Positions 36,185 through 40,076 of a DNA stretch of 40,076 nt are shown here, one piece after another. Numbering within the stretch: position 1 is the first letter of the stretch; every line of letters starts with the position of its first letter. Under the pieces are notes generated by a model that saw only the letters and a list, made by a program, of their open reading frames with translations, did no database searches and was not told where the DNA came from. The DNA comes from Clostridia bacterium (GTDB lineage: Bacteria > Bacillota_A > Clostridia > Christensenellales > CAG-138): NCBI GenBank assembly GCA_017394605.1, contig JAFPXU010000047.1:1-40076 (forward strand). Reading direction: 5' to 3'. The position numbers and the translations under genes were made by a program.

Positions 36185-37090
36185 TCAGTTCGTTTCGAGG
36201 ATATGTCTCATATCTTCAGGAAGAGGACACACAAAATGCAGATCCTCCCCTGTCATGGGATGGCGCATCCATAATTCATAGGAATGCAGAGCGGGCCTTC
36301 CGATCAGGGAACGGTCTTCCGCGCCGTACATGAAATCACCGGCAAGCGGGAATCCGACAGACGACATATGCACGCGGAGCTGATGCGTTTTTCCCGTGTA
36401 TGGAATCAGCCTGAGAAGCGTATAGCTACCGTGGTAGGAAAGCACTTCATAACCGGTCCTAGCTTCCGGACCGTTTTCCACGATCGTCCGTTTATAGCTT
36501 GCCTCGCCCGCAAAATCGATGGCTCCGTAAACCTCTCCCGACTCGGGCGTTACATGTCCTAACGCGATCCCGCGGTATTCTCTGCGGAACTCTTCGGAAT
36601 GCATCTTCCGTTTCAGAAGCTCCTGCACGTACCCGTATTTCGCTACGGTCATCAGGCCAGTTGTTCCCTTATCCAGTCTGCTCACCGGATGCGCCACAAT
36701 GCCGGGCCCGAGATAAGCCGCGAACGCGTGCTCCAGCGTCATCTCCGTGGGATTGATCGTCGGATGTACGGAAATACCATCAGGTTTATTGATAATCAGC
36801 AGATACCGGTCCTCATATACGATGTCGAGTGGAAACGGGACAGGCTCGGCGGTACGTTTCAGCGGCTCGTCGGAGATCAGAACGGAGACCTCGTCCCCCT
36901 CCCGTACTCTTCCCGTAGTCCTGACAGGCGACCCGTTCAGAAGGAGTCCCCGGTCCACCCGTTTCAGTCTCGAGATCCTTCCCCCCGAAACTTCAAGTTC
37001 ATGCTTCAGAACGCTCTCCACGGTTGCCCCGTCGCGTTCCTTCCGAATGGTAACGGACCTGTATTCGATTGGCCGGCCAACGTTTTCCAT
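36185..37090 (-). CDS. RluA-family pseudouridine synthase
   Basis: The 301-residue protein has an S4-like N-terminus (about 20-70: LKHELEVSGGRISRLKRVDRGLLLNGSPV) and a catalytic domain with IINKPDGISVHPT, HPVSRLDKGTTGLM (catalytic Asp near 130), and RLIPYTGKTHQLRVHM. It isomerises specific uridines in rRNA or tRNA. The exact target is unclear, so no symbol is given. The start at 37090 is favoured because GGG lies 8 nt upstream; a longer reading adds 11 residues. An extended -10 (TGG-TATAAT) on the minus strand at 37131-37126 can drive it from inside the birA start region. Confidence 0.9.
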   Translation of the reverse strand: MENVGRPIEYRSVTIRKERDGATVESVLKHELEVSGGRISRLKRVDRGLLLNGSPVRTTGRVREGDEVSVLISDEPLKRTAEPVPFPLDIVYEDRYLLIINKPDGISVHPTINPTEMTLEHAFAAYLGPGIVAHPVSRLDKGTTGLMTVAKYGYVQELLKRKMHSEEFRREYRGIALGHVTPESGEVYGAIDFAGEASYKRTIVENGPEARTGYEVLSYHGSYTLLRLIPYTGKTHQLRVHMSSVGFPLAGDFMYGAEDRSLIGRPALHSYELWMRHPMTGEDLHFVCPLPEDMRHILETN

Positions 37091-37092
37091 GC

Positions 37093-37098
37093 TATAAT
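37093..37098 (+). promoter_or_regulatory. birA -10 element (leaderless start)
   Basis: A perfect TATAAT ends 7 nt before the birA ATG at 37106. TTGGCC at 37069-37074 (18-bp spacing) can serve as the -35. No Shine-Dalgarno site lies between, so the message is likely leaderless. Confidence 0.6.
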
Positions 37099-37105
37099 CC
37101 CTTTT

Positions 37106-37897
37106 ATGGAACATAATCAACAAGCATTATACCATATCTCTTCCGAAAGCATTCTGTCGCGTCTCGAGCCGGAACTCCGCGGTCTAAACGTATTCTGCTT
37201 CGACACGGTCGATTCGACGAATGACGAAGCCAAGCGCCGTTTCCGAAACGGACTCAGAAGCGATGCGCTGTTCGTCGCGGACTGTCAGACGAACGGAAGA
37301 GGGCGCCGCGGAAGGTCGTTCTATTCCCCGTCCTCCACGGGGATCTACCTTTCCCTTCTATATCCTCTAGAGGCCGGACAATCCGATTTCCTGAACTATA
37401 CATCCAAAGCCGCCGTCGCGGTATGCCGGGCGCTCCGCCGCGTCTATTCGGTCTCGCCGAGGATCAAATGGGTGAACGATATCCTGCTGGACGGAAAGAA
37501 GATCGCGGGTATCCTTGCTGAATTCGTTTCCGACACCGGCAGCGGCGATACCGCGGTCGTAACAGGAATAGGAATCAATCTTTCAACTGAGATATTTCCG
37601 GACGCCATTTCCGATACGGCAGGTTCCGTCGGAAACAGTTCTGTACCGAGAGAAATGATCGCCGCCGAAATCACGCGCGAACTGATAAGTCTTTTCAGCG
37701 TCAGCGATACCTCCTGGCTTGACGAATACCGCGCTCTGAGCCTCGTTATAGGCCGTCAGATCGCGTTTGAACGCAACGGGCAGGTATTTACAGGCAAAGC
37801 CGTCTCAATCGATTCTGACGCCGCTCTGATCGTTTTACGAAGCGACGGCATGACTGACGTCCTCAATACCGGCGAGATCACCGTCCGCACTGTCTGA
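37106..37897 (+). CDS. birA: Biotin--[acetyl-CoA-carboxylase] ligase (monofunctional)
   Basis: The 263-residue protein carries the biotin ligase core: DTVDSTNDEAKRR, NGRGRRGRSFYSPSSTGIYLSLL (ATP/biotin loop), IKWVNDILLDGKKIAGILAEF and the C-terminal small domain (QIAFERNGQVFTGKAVSIDSDAALIV). It lacks the N-terminal winged helix of regulator-type BirA, so it should only attach biotin to carboxylase carrier proteins. The ATG at 37106 has no SD and follows TATAAT by 7 nt, a leaderless configuration. A longer in-frame reading from 36599 crosses the antisense rlu gene and is a shadow. Confidence 0.92.
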   Translation: MEHNQQALYHISSESILSRLEPELRGLNVFCFDTVDSTNDEAKRRFRNGLRSDALFVADCQTNGRGRRGRSFYSPSSTGIYLSLLYPLEAGQSDFLNYTSKAAVAVCRALRRVYSVSPRIKWVNDILLDGKKIAGILAEFVSDTGSGDTAVVTGIGINLSTEIFPDAISDTAGSVGNSSVPREMIAAEITRELISLFSVSDTSWLDEYRALSLVIGRQIAFERNGQVFTGKAVSIDSDAALIVLRSDGMTDVLNTGEITVRTV

Positions 37898-37942
37898 CTG
37901 CAGATCTTTTTGAAGTTTTCAACTTTATCACAATTTAACAGG

Positions 37943-37970
37943 TTGCTATTTGCATGACCGGGGCTATAAT
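37943..37970 (+). promoter_or_regulatory. htpG promoter
   Basis: TTGCTA (37943-37948), 16-bp spacer and TATAAT (37965-37970). Transcription would start at about 37977, inside the CIRCE element. Confidence 0.75.
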
Positions 37971-37974
37971 ATTA

Positions 37975-38001
37975 TTAGCACTCTGATAAGTTGAGTGCTA
38001 A
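37975..38001. promoter_or_regulatory. CIRCE operator (HrcA binding site)
   Basis: TTAGCACTC-N9-GAGTGCTAA matches the CIRCE consensus perfectly (9-bp arms, 9-bp spacer). It overlaps the predicted start of htpG transcription, so HrcA should repress htpG and release it on heat stress. Confidence 0.97.
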
Positions 38002-38020
38002 TACAGAAAGAAAGCGTGAT

Positions 38021-39913
38021 ATGCACATGGCACTTCAGAAATTTAAAGCAGAATCAGAACGGCTCCTTGATCTGATGATCAATTCCATCTATACACATAA
38101 AGAGATCTTCCTCCGCGAACTGATCAGCAACGCGAGCGACGCGATCGACAAACTCTATTACCGTTCCCTGACGGACGAGGGAAGCACCGGTATGAACCGC
38201 GACGACTTCCATATCGATATCACCGTCGACCGTGAGAAAAAGACTCTGACGGTCTCTGACAACGGATGCGGCATGACAAAAGAGGAACTTGTCAAGAACC
38301 TCGGCACGATCGCTGACAGCGGAACATTCAAGTTTAAGGCGGACCATGATCTGAAGGGATCGGACACCGAGATCATCGGACAGTTCGGCGTCGGTTTCTA
38401 TTCCGCGTTCATGGTAGCAAAAGAGGTCAACGTGATCAGCAAAGCGTTCGGCTCCGATACGGCTAGCCGCTGGTCAAGCAAGGGCACGTCCGGCTTCTCT
38501 GTTTCCGCAGCGGAAAGGGACGGCTTCGGCACTGACGTTATCCTGACCCTGAAGGACGACACGGAAGAAGAACATTATTCCGATTTTCTGGATGAGTACA
38601 GGATCAAAGGTCTTGTGACGAAATATTCCTCCTATATCCGTTATCCGATCCGGATGGAAGTCACAAAACACCGTAAAAAAGAGGGTTCCGACGAATACGA
38701 GTCCTATACCGAGGTCGATACTCTCAATTCCATGATCCCGATCTGGAAACGTCCGAAGAACGAGATTACGGAGGACGATTACAACAATTTCTATACCGAT
38801 AAGTTTTCCGATTACGAAAAGCCTCTGCATGTGATCCACACAAGTGCGGAAGGTCTTGTCAGCTACAACACGCTGCTCTTCATCCCCTCCCACGCTCCTT
38901 ACGACTATTACAGCAAGGCGTATGAGAAAGGTCTCCAGCTCTATTCCAACGGCGTGCTGATCATGGACAAGTGCGAGGATCTGCTCCCGGATTACTTCAG
39001 TTTCGTAAAAGGACTTGTCGACTCCCCCGACCTCTCCCTGAACATTTCCCGTGAGATGCTCCAGCACGACCGTCAGTTAAAGATCATCGCGACAAACATC
39101 GAAAAAAGGATCAAGAGCGAGCTTGAGTCGCTGCTGAAGAACAACCGTGAGAAATACGAAACGTTCTTTAAAGCATTCGGTCTTCAGCTCAAATATGGCG
39201 CCTACATGAACTACGGCATGCACAGCGATCTGCTGAAGGATCTCCTGATGTTCCATTCGATGCGTCAGGACAAGATGGTCACGCTTCAGGAATACGTGGA
39301 TAATATGCCGGAAGGCCAGAAGGAGATTTATTACGCATGCGGGCAGACGGTTGCAAGGATCAAAGCGATGCCGCAACTCGACAGACTTTCAGAAAAAGGC
39401 TACGATGTACTGTTCCTCACGGATGATGTCGATGAGTTCACGGTCACGATTCTTCACGAGTATTCCGGAAAGCAGTTCAAATCCGTCTCGAGCGGTGATC
39501 TGGATATCGAAACAGAAGAGGAAAAAAAAGCGTCCGAGAAACTGGCGGAAGACCATAAATCACTGCTTGACGAGATCAAGGAAGCGCTGGCCGGAAAGGT
39601 GAAAGACGTCAAAATCAGTTCAAGACTGAAAGACCACGCGGTATGCATTTCTTCTGAAGGTCCTCTCAGTGTCGAGATGGAAAAAGTCCTGAATGCGATG
39701 CCGACGGAAAACAAACTGAAAGCGGAGCGCATTCTGGAAATCAACAGCGAACACCCCGTCTTCTCAAAGCTCAAATCGCTGCATGAAAGCGGCGACACGC
39801 AGAAACTGAAAGACCTGAGTGAGGTCCTGTTCGTTCAGGCACAGCTGATCGAGGGAATCCTTCCGGAAGATCCCGCGGACTATGTGGAAAAGACTCTTTC
39901 CATGCTCTCATAA
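38021..39913 (+). CDS. htpG: Chaperone protein HtpG (Hsp90)
   Basis: The 630-residue protein has the GHKL ATPase N-terminus: KAESERLLDLMINSIYTHKEIFLRELISNASDAIDKL, SDNGCGMTKEELVKNLGTIA, GQFGVGFYSAFMVA and GTDVILTLKDD. The middle domain includes RGLVDSPDLSLNISREMLQ-like VKGLVDSPDLSLNISREML, and the C-terminal dimer domain follows. The start is ATG 38021 or 38027; AAAGAAAG is the only weak SD nearby, so the exact start is open. Length is normal for bacterial HtpG. A CIRCE element and promoter lie upstream. Confidence 0.96.
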   Translation: MHMALQKFKAESERLLDLMINSIYTHKEIFLRELISNASDAIDKLYYRSLTDEGSTGMNRDDFHIDITVDREKKTLTVSDNGCGMTKEELVKNLGTIADSGTFKFKADHDLKGSDTEIIGQFGVGFYSAFMVAKEVNVISKAFGSDTASRWSSKGTSGFSVSAAERDGFGTDVILTLKDDTEEEHYSDFLDEYRIKGLVTKYSSYIRYPIRMEVTKHRKKEGSDEYESYTEVDTLNSMIPIWKRPKNEITEDDYNNFYTDKFSDYEKPLHVIHTSAEGLVSYNTLLFIPSHAPYDYYSKAYEKGLQLYSNGVLIMDKCEDLLPDYFSFVKGLVDSPDLSLNISREMLQHDRQLKIIATNIEKRIKSELESLLKNNREKYETFFKAFGLQLKYGAYMNYGMHSDLLKDLLMFHSMRQDKMVTLQEYVDNMPEGQKEIYYACGQTVARIKAMPQLDRLSEKGYDVLFLTDDVDEFTVTILHEYSGKQFKSVSSGDLDIETEEEKKASEKLAEDHKSLLDEIKEALAGKVKDVKISSRLKDHAVCISSEGPLSVEMEKVLNAMPTENKLKAERILEINSEHPVFSKLKSLHESGDTQKLKDLSEVLFVQAQLIEGILPEDPADYVEKTLSMLS

Positions 39914-39938
39914 TCGAAAACGATAATGAAAAAGAAGG

Positions 39939-39977
39939 GGCTGTCTCAAAAAGGAAACGTTTTGAGGCAGTCTTTTT
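39939..39977 (+). terminator. Terminator of htpG; also resembles an IS end
   Basis: GGCTGTCTCAAAA (39939-39951) pairs with TTTTGAGGCAGTC (39960-39972), two G-T pairs, followed by TTTTT. The GGGGCTGTCTCAAAA arm is similar to ends of some insertion sequences in Firmicutes, which I recall but cannot verify. Confidence 0.85.
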
Positions 39978-39996
39978 CATTGGAAAAGAAGCCAGA

Positions 39997-40076
39997 ATAC
40001 CAAAGAAGCAGAACCCGGAGGCCCTGCTCTTTGGTATAATTTTCTTGTGACAAAACTACAAAAAGAATATAGCAGA
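39997..40076 (+). mobile_element. Possible left end of an insertion sequence, with a partial ORF
   Basis: An inverted repeat ATACCAAAG...AGCAG / CTGCT CTTTGGTAT (39997-40011 and 40024-40037) is followed by an extended -10 (TGGTATAAT) and a GTG at 40047 opening ten codons (MTKLQKEYSR) to the window edge. This layout, with the preceding GGGGCTGTCTC hairpin, suggests the start of a transposase gene. It is too short to confirm. Confidence 0.3.

Noticed and set aside
36599..37105. A 5' extension of birA through the rlu gene
   Set aside because: The extended part is antisense to the rlu catalytic domain and has no SD; the biotin ligase core starts after 37106.
37991..38020. TTG start of htpG at 37991
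   Set aside because: It would place the start inside the CIRCE element with no SD; ATG 38021 or 38027 fits the family N-terminus.

Overview
The window looks like a chromosomal segment of an anaerobic member of the Clostridia (Bacillota). Sequence signs are strong Shine-Dalgarno sites mixed with several TTG starts, a T-box riboswitch, a CIRCE operator, a ferredoxin-dependent 2-oxoacid oxidoreductase feeding a Ptb/Buk kinase pair, and a single-chain pyruvate:ferredoxin oxidoreductase. No respiratory genes, tRNAs, rRNAs or CRISPR arrays were seen. The species cannot be named from the sequence alone.

Region 1 (about 159-11484) is the most distinctive part. A leftward LVIVD beta-propeller gene diverges from a run of twelve rightward, closely spaced genes ending at a strong terminator (11456-11484). 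In order they encode an iron-sulfur-flavoprotein-like reductase with an extra zinc-ribbon-like tail, a duplicated EthD-like dimeric alpha/beta-barrel protein, DUF2798-like and DUF1097-like membrane proteins, an OFA-type MFS carrier, a P-loop protein, the four subunits of a VOR/KOR-type 2-oxoacid:ferredoxin oxidoreductase (delta, alpha, beta, gamma), phosphate butyryltransferase and butyrate kinase. The second half has a clear logic: 2-oxoacid + CoA -> acyl-CoA + CO2 + reduced ferredoxin, then acyl-phosphate, then acid + ATP. The first half looks like uptake and reductive processing of an unidentified compound. My inference is an energy-conserving catabolic cluster whose front-end substrate is unknown.

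Region 2 (11494-19449) is leftward: a CAT-like acetyltransferase, nifJ with a clear promoter and two palindromes, a secreted metallo-beta-lactamase/lamin-tail lipoprotein, carbamate kinase, and a secreted SH3/endonuclease-exonuclease-phosphatase lipoprotein.

Region 3 (19553-25451), also leftward, holds trkA-trkH followed by an ABC importer of the TrpXYZ type. The importer is preceded by a promoter and a T-box whose specifier triplet reads UAC (tyrosine), so tyrosine uptake is the predicted role.

Region 4 (25640-31601) is leftward: a DUF937 protein with GLLG-type repeats, a polyglutamine block and a lysine-rich tail, then a MoxR / DUF58 / transglutaminase operon.

Region 5 (31871-40076) holds a beta-CASP RNA nuclease, an 18-bp-arm palindrome between convergent genes, putP diverging from a lysR regulator, an RluA-family pseudouridine synthase diverging very tightly from a probably leaderless birA, and htpG behind a perfect CIRCE element. 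The right edge may be the start of an insertion sequence.
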